A DNA stretch of 64,000 nt from Magnetospirillum aberrantis SpK. GTDB lineage: Bacteria; Pseudomonadota; Alphaproteobacteria; Rhodospirillales; Magnetospirillaceae. The stretch spans positions 248,001 to 312,000 of the forward strand of contig NZ_JAAIYP010000039.1 of assembly GCF_011022235.1 (NCBI RefSeq). Reading direction: 5' to 3'. The notes beneath the pieces were generated by a model. The model searched no databases and was not told the DNA's origin. It worked only from the letters and a program-made list of their open reading frames with translations. Positions 1-9,971 of the stretch are shown here, one piece after another (position 1 is the stretch's first letter; every line of letters starts with the position of its first letter). Both the position numbers and the translations under genes were made by a program.

Positions 1-455
1 AGCACGATCACCCACAGCCCCGGCAACAGACTCCATTGCAGGGCCCGCATGTAGGCACCGGCGGCATGAGCCAGATCGGGTTCCTGTCCCAACAACAGCA
101 AAAGCGGTTCGGCATGCCACAGCAGAACCCAGCACGGCACCACATAGGCCACCGCCAGCCACAAGCCCTGACGGGTCAGCCGCCGGCATTCCCGTACGCT
201 GTGGCGGGCACGTCCCAATGTCTGCGCCAAAAGCGGGGACGTGGCCAGCGTCAGGCCCATGCCGGGAATGAAGAAGGCGAAGAACAGGTTGGTTCCCAAG
301 GCGCCGGCCGCAAGCTCGTGCGGCCCAAGCCACCCCATCATCAAGGTGTCGGTGGTGCCAATGGCGATCTGGGCCAAATTGGTCAAAATCAGCGGCCAGC
401 CAAGCGACAGCATCGCCATCGCCTCGGCCCGCCAAGGTATGAGACGTGCGGACAT
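1..455 (-). CDS. MATE family efflux protein, N-terminal part (cut by window start)
   Basis: The minus strand reads open from an ATG at 455 to the window edge, giving about 151 residues. The protein begins MSARLIPWRAEAMAMLSLGW and continues with the MATE hallmark of an early helix (PLILTNLAQIAIGTTDTLMM) followed by GWLGPHELAAGALG. Further hydrophobic stretches then come around FFAFFIPGMGLTLA and GLWLAVAYVVPCWVLLW. MATE proteins are cation-coupled multidrug exporters of about 450 residues with 12 helices, so roughly the first third is present. No strong Shine-Dalgarno is seen before the ATG, so the start could shift slightly. The substrate cannot be read from the sequence. Confidence 0.85.
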   Translation of the reverse strand, partial: MSARLIPWRAEAMAMLSLGWPLILTNLAQIAIGTTDTLMMGWLGPHELAAGALGTNLFFAFFIPGMGLTLATSPLLAQTLGRARHSVRECRRLTRQGLWLAVAYVVPCWVLLWHAEPLLLLLGQEPDLAHAAGAYMRALQWSLLPGLWVIV

Positions 456-572
456 CTGGGGCTTATACACTTATGACAACCCGCCTTCCACCAATGGTCC
501 ATGGACTTGACCCGTCCACCTGTCGTACCACTATGGGCGGTATTATGGATTCGCAGGCTAAGGGTATCAGGT

Positions 573-1016
573 ATGAGCAGCAACGGCGCGATCGTCATCT
601 TGATGGCTGACGACGACCCGGCCGACGTCCGGCTGACCCAAAAAGCGCTTGAGGAATGTCACCTCAAGAACGATTTCCGCAACGTGTCGGACGGCCAGGA
701 ATTGCTGGACTACCTGAACCGCCGCGGGCGTTTCGCCGACCCTGCCTCCTCGCCCCGGCCCGGCTTGATCCTGCTGGACCTCAACATGCCCGGCATGGAC
801 GGCCGCACCGCGCTCAGCCACATCAAGGCCGATCCCGACCTGCGCCGTATCCCGGTGGTCATCCTGACCACCAGCAAGGCCGAGGAAGACATCGCCCGCT
901 CCTACGACCTGGGCGCCAATTCCTTCGTCAGCAAGCCGGTGACCTTCGACGGGCTGGTCGACGTGGTGCGCACCCTCGACACCTATTGGTTCCAACTGGT
1001 GGCGTTGCCGCGTTAG
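573..1016 (+). CDS. single-domain response regulator (Rcp1-like)
   Basis: A 147-residue stand-alone receiver. Acidic pocket residues lie in MADDDPAD near the N terminus, the phosphoacceptor is Asp69 in LILLDLNMPGMDG, the conserved Thr in VVILTTSKAEED, and the Lys in FVSKPVTFDG. The pattern (inserted LNRRGRFADPA stretch before the acceptor, then LDLNMPGMDG) is that of the Rcp1 group, which usually pairs with phytochrome or hybrid kinases and has no output domain. The ATG at 573 is preferred over an upstream ATG at 501 because the receiver fold begins right after it. No kinase gene is adjacent. Confidence 0.85.
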   Translation: MSSNGAIVILMADDDPADVRLTQKALEECHLKNDFRNVSDGQELLDYLNRRGRFADPASSPRPGLILLDLNMPGMDGRTALSHIKADPDLRRIPVVILTTSKAEEDIARSYDLGANSFVSKPVTFDGLVDVVRTLDTYWFQLVALPR

Positions 1017-1133
1017 GCCACGGCCTCATCGAGCGCCCGAGTGGTAGGCCGATGACGCGCCAGATCGCCGATGCATCACTCACCTGAGCAGGCCGTATGT
1101 GCATGCCCGTTACGCCAGGGATGAGACCCGCCT

Positions 1134-1892
1134 CTAGTTCACGCCCTTTTCCGCGCCATGACGCAGCTTGATGCCCTCGATCAGTTCCCGGTTGGCGGCC
1201 ATCCATTCGTCGAATTGGGCCACCATTTCGGGATGGTTGAGGCTGGACAGCCGATAGAAATCGCGGGAATGGGGAAGCGCCGGGTCGAACACCAGCGCGC
1301 CAGGAGCCTTCAACTCGCCCTCAAGGGTATGGTAGGCCACGGCGACCGAAGCGTAGGCGCCATCCATCCGCCCCATCATCACCTGGCGCAACAACAGGTC
1401 GATCCGCGGGTTTTCCTTGACCACCAATTGCCCGGAACGAATCCGGTCGAGCCACGCGAACGGGGTGAAGCCGGAAACGGTCCCCAACGTGCGAACCGCA
1501 TCGGCCCCCCCGCCAAAGCGATCGGGCAACACCATCACCCCGTCCACATAGGCGATCACCGGTTGTGAATAGCGAACCGGCTGGCCCTGCTTGACGTCGC
1601 CAGCCCATTGGGGGTTGTCGGGAAACTTAAGGTCGATGCCACCGGACAGAAGCTCCGCGTACAGCCGCTTGATGGGTAGCGGCCGGAACGTCAGGGTGTA
1701 ACCATGGGCCTGAGCGAACGCATCCAGGATGTCGCGGGCCGCCCCGACATATTCACCATCACGCACAGCGTAGCTGGGGAAATAGTCCAGTTCCTCGACC
1801 CCGACCACGAAGGTACGCGGCTTCGCCAGCGCCGCCGACGTCGCCACGCCCCCCATGACCAACGCGATCAAGACCGTCCGCATCAAAACCAT
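1134..1892 (-). CDS. periplasmic substrate-binding protein (SBP_bac_3-like)
   Basis: About 252 residues. The N terminus MVLMRTVLIALVMGGVATSA with ALA before KPRTFVV is a Sec signal peptide. The mature part begins RTFVVGVEELDYFPSYAVRD and continues with GAARDILDAFAQAHGYTLTF, the pattern of family 3 solute-binding domains that bind amino acids or other small molecules. No ABC permease or ATPase lies nearby, so it may act as a sensor-type or orphan binding protein. Several ATGs cluster at the start (1883, 1892, 1898). The one at 1892 has a GGGGA six bases upstream. Confidence 0.75.
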   Translation of the reverse strand: MVLMRTVLIALVMGGVATSAALAKPRTFVVGVEELDYFPSYAVRDGEYVGAARDILDAFAQAHGYTLTFRPLPIKRLYAELLSGGIDLKFPDNPQWAGDVKQGQPVRYSQPVIAYVDGVMVLPDRFGGGADAVRTLGTVSGFTPFAWLDRIRSGQLVVKENPRIDLLLRQVMMGRMDGAYASVAVAYHTLEGELKAPGALVFDPALPHSRDFYRLSSLNHPEMVAQFDEWMAANRELIEGIKLRHGAEKGVN

Positions 1893-1952
1893 TCGCATTC
1901 CCCAAACGCATGCCCGGCACATGCTCACACCATTCTGGACCTGGCGCAACAC

Positions 1953-2281
1953 ACACCCGTCAAGAATGATAGGCCATGCTTAGAAACAACCACACGATTA
2001 CGACCATTAATTGGTGCGACATCATATGAAGAACAACGGTAAGACACACGCCTAGAAACAAAAAAATATTCGGCAAATCCTTTCCGACACATGACTATCA
2101 AACAAGTCCGCACCGAGGAGTCTAGAAAGCCCCCTCTGTCAGTCATGGCTGCCGCCCATTCATATATGCAACGCGCATGTATGAACCTGGAATTATTATA
2201 GAATAATTTCGACAAAACGGGAGCGTCAGAGCCCTGCGTTTCAACACCGGGTCTCATGCACCAACGCCAGAGCTTGACCGC
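1953..2281. other. 330-base intergenic stretch, AT-richer, no gene recognised
   Basis: This stretch between the binding protein and the phosphatase is visibly richer in A and T than its surroundings (around 2030-2060 and 2160-2215). A reading frame on the minus strand here has no recognisable protein features and is judged non-coding. It must hold the promoter of the minus-strand binding-protein gene. I see no tRNA or clear terminator in it. Confidence 0.5.
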
Positions 2282-2872
2282 TCAGCCGCAGGAAATCCGC
2301 TCGATGTGACCGGGACGCAACCGGAAGATGGCGTCTTGCGGCGATTCTCCCGCCGACAGGGCTTGGTCGGGATCGATCCCCATGTGCAGCCCGCGCAACA
2401 CGCGGCCGGCGACACCGTGGCTGACCACCACCATCTTTTCAGCGTTGCCGCGTTCCGACAGCCAAGAGCCCAGGCGTTGAGCGAAATGTTCGTAGCTCTC
2501 GCCACCGGGACAGCGGAAAAACCATGACCGGGTTCCCTCTCCGTTCAGATCCTCGGCCGGCATTTCCGATTTAAGCCGCCCCATCCAATGCCCGGTCGAG
2601 ATTTCCTTGATCCGCCCCTCGCTTTCCAAGGCGGCAAAATCCATCCCCGCCACCTCGGACAGGATCGAGGCGGTTTGCAGGCAACGCGGCAACGGGCTGG
2701 ACACCAGCCGCCAATTGGCCAAGTCGTCGCCCAGCATGGCCTTGATGGTCCGGCCATAGGCCTTGGCCTGTTCGATACCCCTGAGTGTCAGGGGCGAATC
2801 GCCATGGCCCTGGATGCGTTTCTGGCGGTTCCATTGGGTTTCGCCGTGACGCAGCAAAATGATGTCGAACAT
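2282..2872 (-). CDS. histidine phosphatase family protein (phosphoglycerate-mutase-like)
   Basis: A 196-residue protein opening MFDIILLRHGETQWNR, the RHG catalytic motif of the histidine phosphatase superfamily (phosphohistidine intermediate). The second catalytic His lies in MVVVSHGVAGRVLRGL, and the substrate-pocket Arg/Glu lie in SSPLPRCLQTASIL and EISTGHWMG. Length and motifs fit GpmB/CobC-type small-molecule phosphatases; the substrate is not determinable. The start at 2872 places the RHG motif at residues 8-10 as usual. It lies downstream of pheT on the same strand, separated by a GC-rich inverted repeat, and may be read through from that operon. Confidence 0.85.
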   Translation of the reverse strand: MFDIILLRHGETQWNRQKRIQGHGDSPLTLRGIEQAKAYGRTIKAMLGDDLANWRLVSSPLPRCLQTASILSEVAGMDFAALESEGRIKEISTGHWMGRLKSEMPAEDLNGEGTRSWFFRCPGGESYEHFAQRLGSWLSERGNAEKMVVVSHGVAGRVLRGLHMGIDPDQALSAGESPQDAIFRLRPGHIERISCG

Positions 2873-2896
2873 GGATAGGGAACTCCCCCTCCCCGG

Positions 2897-2923
2897 CCCC
2901 CTCCCGGTCAAGCCGGAAGGGGG
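2897..2923. repeat. GC-rich inverted repeat between pheT and the phosphatase gene
   Basis: CCCCCT-C-CCGG and CCGG-A-AGGGGG form a hairpin with a five-base loop. There is no T-run on the minus strand after it, so it looks more like an intergenic REP-type or processing hairpin than a full intrinsic terminator. Confidence 0.5.
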
Positions 2924-2934
2924 AGGAGTGGAAA

Positions 2935-5331
2935 CTACGACCGCAAGACGCCGCCGGTGGCCTTGACCACCGCGTCCACGATCTTCTTGCCCACCGTTTC
3001 GATCTCCTCGTCGGTGAGGGTCTTCTCGGTGGGTTGAAGGGTGACGGTGACGGCCAGCGACTTCTTGCCCTCGCCGACGTTCGGCCCTTCGTACAGATCG
3101 AACACCGCGACATCGGCGACCAACGCCTTGTCGGCATTCTTGGCGGCACGCGCCACCGCGTCGGCCGACACCGTGGCATCCAGCACGAAGGCGAAGTCGC
3201 GCTCCAGCGGCTGGAACGGCGACAGCTTCAGCGCCGGCTTGGCCTTGGTGGCCTTGGCCTTCTGTGGCGGCAGAGCCTCCAGGAACAGTTCGAACGCCAC
3301 CACCGGCCCCTTGACGTCCAAAGCGGCCAGAGTCGCCGGATGCAACTCACCAAAAGCCGCCACCGGTTTGTTGCCCAGCTTGAGCGTGCCCGAGCGGCCG
3401 GGGTGATACCAGCCGGGACCGCCGGCCGTCACTTGGAACGAATCCGGGTTGCCCCCGGCCGCCGCGATGGCGGCCAGAAGATCGGCCTTGGCGTCGAACA
3501 GATCCACCGGCCGGGTCTTTTCCGACCAATGGCGCGGCACGGCGCGGCCCGAGCGGATGCCGGCGGCCACGGCGCGCTGTTGCCCGGGTTCGGGACCATC
3601 GAATTGCGGCCCGATCTCGAACAGACAGACATCCTTGAAACCACGGTCGGCGTTCCGCCCGGCGGCGGCTACCAGATTGGGCAGCACACTGGGACGCATG
3701 CAGTCCAGATCGGACGAGATCGGATTGGCCAGATGCATTTCCGGCGCACCGCCGCCGAACAGCTTGGCCTGGGCCGAGGGCAGGAACGACCACGTCACCG
3801 TTTCCACCAGACCGCGCGCCGCCAGTTGACGGCGCACCCATGACGCCCGCCGCTGGCCCGGCGTCAACAGCGGCTTGGGCATGCTGGGGCGCGGCAGCGG
3901 CACCGACGGCAACTGGTCGTAGCCGTTGATGCGGATGACCTCTTCCACCAGATCGTGCTCGGCGCCGATATCGCCGCGCCACGACGGCGGCACCACCAGC
4001 AAACCGTCCGCATGCTCGGACACCACACAGCCCAGACCGCGCAGGATGTCTTCCTGCTTGGCCTTGCTCACCTTGACACCGCCCAATTCGGCGACGCGCT
4101 CGGGGCGCAGCACCACCGAACTCCGCCAATCCGGCTCCTCACCGGCGACGATCAGTTCGGACGCCTCGCCGCCGCACAATTCCAGGATCATCCGGGTGGC
4201 GATTTCCGCCGCCGGCACGACGAAGGCCGGATCGACGCCGCGTTCGAAACGGAAACGGGCATCCGACAGGACGTCCAGCTTGCGCCCGGTGGTGGCGGTG
4301 CGGATGGGGTCGAAATAGGCGACCTCGAGGAAGACGTCGGTGGTCGTCTCGGTACAGCCGGAATGTTCGCCGCCCATGATGCCGGCGATGGCTTCGGCCC
4401 CGGCCTCGTCGGCGATGACCGTCATCTCGGGCGAAAGAGTGTATTCCTTGCCGTTCAGCGCCAGCAAGGTCTCGCCGTCACGCGCCAGCCGGGCGCGGAT
4501 GTCGCCCTTGACCTTGCCCGCGTCGAACACATGCAGCGGCCGGGCGTGGTCGTAGGTGACGTAGTTGGTGATATCGACCAGGGCCGAAATGGGCCTGAGA
4601 CCGATGGCTGTCAGCCGGTCCTTCAGCCATTGCGGCGATTCGCCGTTCCTGACGCCCTTGATCAGACGCCCGGCGAAATACGGGCAGGCCGAGGCGTTTT
4701 CCGGCGTGAACTCCAGCTTGACGCCGATCGGGCTCTTGAAGCTGCCCGGCACCGGATCGCTGTTCAGCGGCTTGAGGGTGCCCAGGCCCGACGCGGCAAG
4801 ATCGCGCGCCACGCCGCGCACGCCCAGACAATCGGCGCGGTTGGGGGTGATGGAAATCTCGATCATCGGATCGAAGCTCATCACGTCCACCAGACGGGCG
4901 CCGACGGCCAAGCCTTGGTCCAGTTCGGCGATGCCGTCATGGTCCTCGCCCAGCTTCAGTTCGCGCCACGAGCACATCATGCCCTGGCTTTCGACACCAC
5001 GCACCTTGCCCTTCTTCAGGGCTTCGCCGGTGACCGGGATGTAGGTGCCGGGTTGGGCCAGGATCACCTTGATGCCGGCCCGCGCGTTGGGGGCGCCGCA
5101 AACCACCTGGATCGTCGCGGTCCCGGTGTTGACCTTGCACACCCGCAGACGGTCGGCGTCGGGATGCTTTTCGGCCTCCAGGATTTCGGCGACGACAAAG
5201 CCGCCCAGATCCTTGGCCGGGTCCTCGACGCCCTCGACCTCGAGGCCGAGCATGGTCAGCCGCGCCTCGATCTCGGCGAGGGATGCGTCGGTCTCAAGGT
5301 GATCCTTGAGCCACGAGAGAGTGAACTTCAT
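2935..5331 (-). CDS. pheT: phenylalanyl-tRNA synthetase beta subunit
   Basis: A 798-residue protein, the normal bacterial length. It begins [20 protein letters not shown] and has the tRNA-binding OB domain ([21 protein letters not shown]), B3/B4 editing region, B5 domain and a C-terminal anticodon-binding FDX-ACB domain ([16 protein letters not shown]). With PheS it forms the (alpha-beta)2 enzyme charging tRNA-Phe; the beta chain edits mischarged tyrosine. Its ATG overlaps the pheS stop by four bases (ATGA), indicating translational coupling and fixing the start. Last gene of the rpmI-rplT-pheS-pheT block. Confidence 0.98.
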   Translation of the reverse strand: MKFTLSWLKDHLETDASLAEIEARLTMLGLEVEGVEDPAKDLGGFVVAEILEAEKHPDADRLRVCKVNTGTATIQVVCGAPNARAGIKVILAQPGTYIPVTGEALKKGKVRGVESQGMMCSWRELKLGEDHDGIAELDQGLAVGARLVDVMSFDPMIEISITPNRADCLGVRGVARDLAASGLGTLKPLNSDPVPGSFKSPIGVKLEFTPENASACPYFAGRLIKGVRNGESPQWLKDRLTAIGLRPISALVDITNYVTYDHARPLHVFDAGKVKGDIRARLARDGETLLALNGKEYTLSPEMTVIADEAGAEAIAGIMGGEHSGCTETTTDVFLEVAYFDPIRTATTGRKLDVLSDARFRFERGVDPAFVVPAAEIATRMILELCGGEASELIVAGEEPDWRSSVVLRPERVAELGGVKVSKAKQEDILRGLGCVVSEHADGLLVVPPSWRGDIGAEHDLVEEVIRINGYDQLPSVPLPRPSMPKPLLTPGQRRASWVRRQLAARGLVETVTWSFLPSAQAKLFGGGAPEMHLANPISSDLDCMRPSVLPNLVAAAGRNADRGFKDVCLFEIGPQFDGPEPGQQRAVAAGIRSGRAVPRHWSEKTRPVDLFDAKADLLAAIAAAGGNPDSFQVTAGGPGWYHPGRSGTLKLGNKPVAAFGELHPATLAALDVKGPVVAFELFLEALPPQKAKATKAKPALKLSPFQPLERDFAFVLDATVSADAVARAAKNADKALVADVAVFDLYEGPNVGEGKKSLAVTVTLQPTEKTLTDEEIETVGKKIVDAVVKATGGVLRS

Positions 5332-6404
5332 CGGGTCAGCCCTCCGGACAGGGTCGGCACGTCAAGCGGCACGAAGCCGTAATGCTTGAGCCAGCGCAAA
5401 TCGGAATCGAAAAAGGTGCGCAGATCGGGAATGCCGTATTTCAGCATCGCCATGCGCTCGACGCCCATGCCGAAGGCGAAGCCCTGGTACTCGTCGGGAT
5501 CCAAGCCGCAGGCGCGCAGCACATTGGGATGCACCATGCCCGAGCCGCCGATTTCCAGCCAGCTGGCGCCCTTGCCGATACGCAGTTCGCCGCCCTCGCG
5601 CGAGCAGCCGATATCCACTTCCGCCGAGGGCTCGGTGAAGGGGAAGAAGCTGGGGCGGAAACGCACCGGAACCTCGTCCACCTCGAAGAAGGTGGTGACG
5701 AATTCCATCAGGGTGCCCTTGAGGTGGCCCATGTGGGTGGTCTTGTCGATGACCAGCCCCTCGATCTGATGGAACATCGGGGTATGGGTCATGTCCGAAT
5801 CGCAGCGATAGGTGCGGCCCGGCGCGATGATGCGGATCGGCGGCTTGTTGGCCAGCATGGTGCGGATCTGCACCGGGCTGGTGTGGGTGCGCAGCAGATG
5901 GCGCGAACCATCGTCCTTCTCGCCGAAATAGAACGTGTCGTGCATCTGGCGGGCGGGGTGCTCGGCCGGGATGTTCAACGCAGTGAAATTATGGAAATCG
6001 TCCTCGATATCCGGGCCTTCCGCCACCTCGAAGCCCATCTGGGCGAAAATGGCGACCATCTCGTCCATCACCTGGGCGATGGGATGGATGCGGCCCTGGC
6101 TTTCGGGGCGCACCGGCAAGGTCACGTCCACCCGTTCGCGCGCCAGCTTCTCCTCCAACGCCTTGGCCTCGAGCGCCGCCTTGGCGGTGGCGATGGCCTC
6201 GGCCACCTGGTCCTTGACGGCGTTGAGCTGGGCACCGGCGGTCTTGCGCTCGTCCGGGCTCATCTTGCCCAACGACGCCATCAGCGCCGACACGCTGCCC
6301 TTCTTGCCCAGGGTCGCCACGCGGGCGGCTTCCAGCGCCTCGAGGCTTTGCGCCTGGGCGACCTGGGCCAGAGCCTCGGCGCGGATGTTATCGAGTTGAT
6401 CCAT
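5328..6404 (-). CDS. pheS: phenylalanyl-tRNA synthetase alpha subunit
   Basis: A 358-residue class II synthetase catalytic chain. The N-terminal coiled coil is followed by motif 1 ([12 protein letters not shown]), motif 2 ([22 protein letters not shown]) and motif 3 ([20 protein letters not shown]). It activates phenylalanine and transfers it to tRNA-Phe together with PheT. The start is a clear ATG in [15 protein letters not shown]. It is preceded by a Rho-independent terminator/attenuator structure in the gap after rplT, so its expression may be set apart from that of the ribosomal protein genes. Confidence 0.98.
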   Translation of the reverse strand: MDQLDNIRAEALAQVAQAQSLEALEAARVATLGKKGSVSALMASLGKMSPDERKTAGAQLNAVKDQVAEAIATAKAALEAKALEEKLARERVDVTLPVRPESQGRIHPIAQVMDEMVAIFAQMGFEVAEGPDIEDDFHNFTALNIPAEHPARQMHDTFYFGEKDDGSRHLLRTHTSPVQIRTMLANKPPIRIIAPGRTYRCDSDMTHTPMFHQIEGLVIDKTTHMGHLKGTLMEFVTTFFEVDEVPVRFRPSFFPFTEPSAEVDIGCSREGGELRIGKGASWLEIGGSGMVHPNVLRACGLDPDEYQGFAFGMGVERMAMLKYGIPDLRTFFDSDLRWLKHYGFVPLDVPTLSGGLTR

Positions 6405-6426
6405 GACTTCGATCCCCTATGGACGC

Positions 6427-6455
6427 GAAAAGGGGCCGCCCTGACGGGCGACCCC
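6427..6455 (-). terminator. intrinsic terminator or attenuator between rplT and pheS
   Basis: On the minus strand a GGGG-TC-GCCC stem closes over GTCA to GGGC-GG-CCCC and is followed by TTTT. A second GC hairpin (CCCC-GGCGAC-GGGG) lies just upstream. Its GGCGAC could alternatively pair with GTCGCC in the 5' arm of the terminator, which would give an antiterminator. No phenylalanine-rich leader peptide was found. Confidence 0.65.
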
Positions 6456-6499
6456 TCCACGTAATTTCCCTCTCCCCGTCGCCGGGGATCGGACAAGCC

Positions 6500-6856
6500 T
6501 TACTGGAGGGCCGCCTGGGCCTTCTCAACCAGCGACTTGAAGGCTTCCGGCTCGCGGGCGGCGATGTCCGCCAGGACCTTGCGGTCGAGCGCGATGTTGG
6601 CCTTCTTCAGACCGTCCATAAAGCGGGAATAGGGCATGCCGTACTGACGGGTGCCGGCGTTGATACGCTGGATCCACAGGGCGCGGAAATTGCGCTTCTT
6701 GGCGCGACGGTCGCGATAGGCGTAACGCAGCGCCTTCTCGACCTTCTCGATCGCAACGCGGAAGCACGAGTTGGAACGGCCGCGAAAGCCCTTGGCCAGC
6801 TTCAGAATCTTCTTGTGACGGGCGTGAGTGATAACGCCCCGCTTGACGCGCGCCAT
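6500..6856 (-). CDS. rplT: 50S ribosomal protein L20
   Basis: A 118-residue, very basic protein starting [20 protein letters not shown] and containing the L20 signature [20 protein letters not shown] and [19 protein letters not shown]. It binds 23S rRNA early in 50S assembly. Its ATG shares one base with the stop of rpmI (TAATG), so the two are translationally coupled. In this genome the usual upstream infC is not adjacent. Confidence 0.98.
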   Translation of the reverse strand: MARVKRGVITHARHKKILKLAKGFRGRSNSCFRVAIEKVEKALRYAYRDRRAKKRNFRALWIQRINAGTRQYGMPYSRFMDGLKKANIALDRKVLADIAAREPEAFKSLVEKAQAALQ

Positions 6857-7062
6857 TACTTAGCTCCGTTCGGCAGGTAGTATTGCTTGACCTTTTCACC
6901 GTCAGCCTTGAACAGGATGAAGGTGCCGCGGGCCTGGCGCTTCATGTCCTGGGGCTTCGCGGAAAGGCAGTGACGCTTGTTGGCCACGTTGCCTTTGACC
7001 TTGCCGGAGGCGGTGAGCTTGAACCGCTTCTTGGCGGCGCTCTTGGTCTTCATCTTGGGCAT
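6856..7062 (-). CDS. rpmI: 50S ribosomal protein L35
   Basis: A 68-residue basic protein, [20 protein letters not shown], with the L35 features [14 protein letters not shown] and a C-terminal extension ending YLPNGAK. First gene of the block. The 220 bases upstream, up to the divergent EAL gene, should carry its promoter. The customary infC neighbour is missing, so the L35-L20 autoregulation known from enterobacteria may be organised differently here. Confidence 0.97.
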   Translation of the reverse strand: MPKMKTKSAAKKRFKLTASGKVKGNVANKRHCLSAKPQDMKRQARGTFILFKADGEKVKQYYLPNGAK

Positions 7063-7285
7063 TTTCGCTTGTCCTTACGGTGCGAGTTTAGCGATTCAGG
7101 CGCGACAAGGCATGCCACTGGCCTTTGGCCGCGCGAGGAAGGGGCGTTTATATCGATTCGCCGCCGCCATTGCAAGCTCCCGCTGCACCGCGCCGGCCTT
7201 GCCGTCGTCACCTGGCGTCACTGGCGTTCCCTGTGCGCTCGTGCGATAGTTTCCTGGGGGAAAAGAGAGGGATTCCACAAAGGGC

Positions 7286-8983
7286 ATGAGCGCCGCCGGC
7301 GACATCAACCGTTCGCGCGACCTGTACGTCGCCTTTGCCTTTGCCGCCGCCGACCTGTTGGTCGAGGTCGAGGAGGACGGCCGCATCGGATTCGCCGTGG
7401 GCGCCGCCATGGCCCTGGCCGGCAAGCCGGCGCGGCTGTTGTCCGGCCTGCCGTTGGCCGAGTTGTTCATCCCCGAGGACGCGGAGCGCATCAGCCGCGC
7501 CCTCATCCGCATCGACCGTGGCGAGCGCGTGCGCCACATGCTGCTGCACACGCCGGGACGGGACGAGACACACCCCAGCAAACCGGTGGCGTTGTCGGGA
7601 TACCGCCACCCCCAGCGCGCCCACGCCCGGCTGATCGCCCTCAGCCACGCCGCCGCGCTGGAAACTCCGGCCGAAGCGCACGACCCCATCACCGGCCTGT
7701 TGGACAAGGACGGTTTCACCGATCTGGCGCGGCGCATGCTCAGCGAATCCTCGGCGGTCGATGCCACCGACGCCTATCAGTTGACCATGCTGGAAGTGCC
7801 GCAGGTCGAAAAGGTCCGGGCCGAGGCCGGCCCCTTGGCCGCCGACGAATTCATGGCCGAACTGGGCGACCGGCTGCGTGCCTGTTCGGTGGGCGGCGAC
7901 GCCGCCGGCGAATTGGGCGACAACAAATACGGCCTGATCCACGCCCCCAACGTCACCGCCGACGCCATCGAAAGCACCATCGGCGAGTTGCTGCACGCCT
8001 TCCTGCCGCCGCCGCCGCATCAGTCGGTGTTCTCGGCCTCCATGACCCTGGACGGTGCCGGGGTGTCGTCGGAAGAGGCGGCCAACGCCCTGATCTACAG
8101 CCTGAACGCCTTTTCCCGCGGCGGCTCCATGACGCTGGACGACCTGACCACCGACCTTCGCCCGCGCCTGTCGGAAACGGTGGCGCAGATGCGCGAGATC
8201 AAGACGGTGATCGACACCGGAGGATTCGAACTGGTGTTCCAGCCGGTGGTCGATCTGTGGACCGGCGTGGTGCACCATTTCGAATGTCTGGTGCGTTTCC
8301 CTGGTCGCGATTCGCCGTTCGAGACCGTGACCTTCGCCGAGAATGTCGGCATGGTCGGAGGCCTTGACCTGGCCATTCTTCGGCGCGCCATCGACTTCAT
8401 GCGCTCGACCATGGGCAAGCACGACGCCTTGCGCTTCGCCGTCAACCTGTCGGGGCGGTCGCTGTCGCATATCGGCACCGCCCGGCAATTGCTGGAAATC
8501 GTGCGCGAAGCCATCGACTTGCGCGGCCGGTTGCTGTTCGAACTGACCGAATCGGCCGAGGTCGAGGACCTGCCGGCGGTCAACGGCGTGCTTCAGATGC
8601 TGCGCCGTCAGGGCTTTCCGGTGTGCCTGGACGATTTCGGCGCCGGCGCCGCCGCCTTCCACTATCTGCGCGCCCTTCAGGTGGACCACGTGAAAATCGA
8701 CGGATCCTATGTGCGCGAGATTTCCGCCAATGGCGAAAGCACACCGTTCCTGCGCGCCATCGCCCAATTGTGCCGTGACCTCAAGGTCGGCACCATCGCC
8801 GAATTCGTCGAGAACACCGAAACCACCAACCTGTTGAAGCTGCTGAAGGTGCGGTTCGGCCAGGGCTACCACTTCGGCAAGCCGATCAGCCCGCGCCCCG
8901 CCGCCGACGTCGCCCTGCGCGGCTGGGCGGTGGACAACATGGAATGGCAAAACGGCTTGTTGATCTGCCGCACGGCGCTGTGA
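7286..8983 (+). CDS. PAS/degenerate GGDEF/EAL domain protein
   Basis: 565 residues. The first 110 look PAS-like, with PARLLSGLPLAELFIPEDAE. Residues about 135-270 resemble a GGDEF fold, but the active-site loop reads GELGDNKYG, so cyclase activity is unlikely. The C-terminal EAL domain (about 310-550) keeps the metal-binding Glu in FECLVRFPG (EAL read as ECL), LTESAEV, DDFGAGAAAF and the catalytic Lys in VDHVKIDGSYV. This suggests a cyclic-di-GMP phosphodiesterase or binder, probably cytoplasmic as no membrane helix is seen. It is transcribed divergently from rpmI. Confidence 0.85.
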   Translation: MSAAGDINRSRDLYVAFAFAAADLLVEVEEDGRIGFAVGAAMALAGKPARLLSGLPLAELFIPEDAERISRALIRIDRGERVRHMLLHTPGRDETHPSKPVALSGYRHPQRAHARLIALSHAAALETPAEAHDPITGLLDKDGFTDLARRMLSESSAVDATDAYQLTMLEVPQVEKVRAEAGPLAADEFMAELGDRLRACSVGGDAAGELGDNKYGLIHAPNVTADAIESTIGELLHAFLPPPPHQSVFSASMTLDGAGVSSEEAANALIYSLNAFSRGGSMTLDDLTTDLRPRLSETVAQMREIKTVIDTGGFELVFQPVVDLWTGVVHHFECLVRFPGRDSPFETVTFAENVGMVGGLDLAILRRAIDFMRSTMGKHDALRFAVNLSGRSLSHIGTARQLLEIVREAIDLRGRLLFELTESAEVEDLPAVNGVLQMLRRQGFPVCLDDFGAGAAAFHYLRALQVDHVKIDGSYVREISANGESTPFLRAIAQLCRDLKVGTIAEFVENTETTNLLKLLKVRFGQGYHFGKPISPRPAADVALRGWAVDNMEWQNGLLICRTAL

Positions 8984-9022
8984 CCCTGGTTTTGACGCCG
9001 GCTTTCCGCTAAAGCTTGCCCC

Positions 9023-9937
9023 ATGAACAGCGCACCCACCCTGGACGGCGACATTCCCGTCGGCAACTGGATCGACCGCCATGTGCCGGCGGTTCTTCGC
9101 CCCTATTTGCGGCTGATGCGTCTGGACCGCCCCATCGGCACCTGGCTGTTGCTGTTCCCATGCTGGTGGAGCATCGCCCTGGCCGGCGACGGCCAACCCG
9201 ACTGGCTGTTGATGGGCCTGTTCGCGGTGGGCGCGGTGGTGATGCGCGGCGCCGGCTGCACCATCAACGACATCGCCGACCACAAGTTCGACGCTCAGGT
9301 GGAACGCACCCGTGGCCGCCCGATCCCGTCGGGCGCCGTCACCCTGAAACAGGCCTGGGCCTTCCTGGTGGCGCAATTGCTGGTCGGCCTCGCCATCCTG
9401 GTGACGCTGCCCCCCGTCGCCATCGCCTTGGGGGTGGGGTCGCTGGCCCTGGTGTTCCCCTATCCGCTGATGAAGCGCATCACCTGGTGGCCGCAGGCCT
9501 GGCTGGGCCTGACCTTCAACTGGGGGGCGCTGATGGGTTGGGCGGCGGTGACCGGCGACATGGCGTTGCCACCACTGTTGTTCTATGCCGCCGGCATCCT
9601 GTGGACGCTGGGCTACGACACCATCTATGCCCACCAGGACAAGGAAGACGACGCGCTGATCGGCGTCAAGTCCACCGCGCTCAGGCTGGCCGCCGCCACG
9701 CCGCGCTGGGTGGTCGGCTTCTATGCCGGAACGCTGGTTCTGATGGCCGCCGCCGGCTGGGCCGCCGATCTTGGCCTCGCGTTTTATCCGCTGCTGGGGG
9801 TGGCCGGGTTGCAACTGGCGTGGCAGGTGGCGACCGGCGACATCGACGATTCCGCCGATTGCCTGGAAAAGTTCAAGTCGAACCGCTGGTTCGGCTGGTT
9901 GGTCCTGGGGGCCATCCTGGCCGGCAAGGTGGCGTAA
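9023..9937 (+). CDS. ubiA: 4-hydroxybenzoate polyprenyltransferase
   Basis: A 304-residue membrane protein with about eight hydrophobic segments. Both Asp-rich motifs of UbiA prenyltransferases are present: NDIADHKFDAQVERTRGRP and DTIYAHQDKEDDALIGVKST. It attaches the polyprenyl chain to 4-hydroxybenzoate in ubiquinone synthesis, in the inner membrane. Other family members (menaquinone, heme O) lack this exact pair of motif contexts, so the UbiA assignment is firm. A methyltransferase of unrelated type follows 34 bases downstream. Confidence 0.95.
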   Translation: MNSAPTLDGDIPVGNWIDRHVPAVLRPYLRLMRLDRPIGTWLLLFPCWWSIALAGDGQPDWLLMGLFAVGAVVMRGAGCTINDIADHKFDAQVERTRGRPIPSGAVTLKQAWAFLVAQLLVGLAILVTLPPVAIALGVGSLALVFPYPLMKRITWWPQAWLGLTFNWGALMGWAAVTGDMALPPLLFYAAGILWTLGYDTIYAHQDKEDDALIGVKSTALRLAAATPRWVVGFYAGTLVLMAAAGWAADLGLAFYPLLGVAGLQLAWQVATGDIDDSADCLEKFKSNRWFGWLVLGAILAGKVA

Positions 9938-9971
9938 TCCTTTTCCCTTTTCCCGTCGGAGTTTTGCGGCC

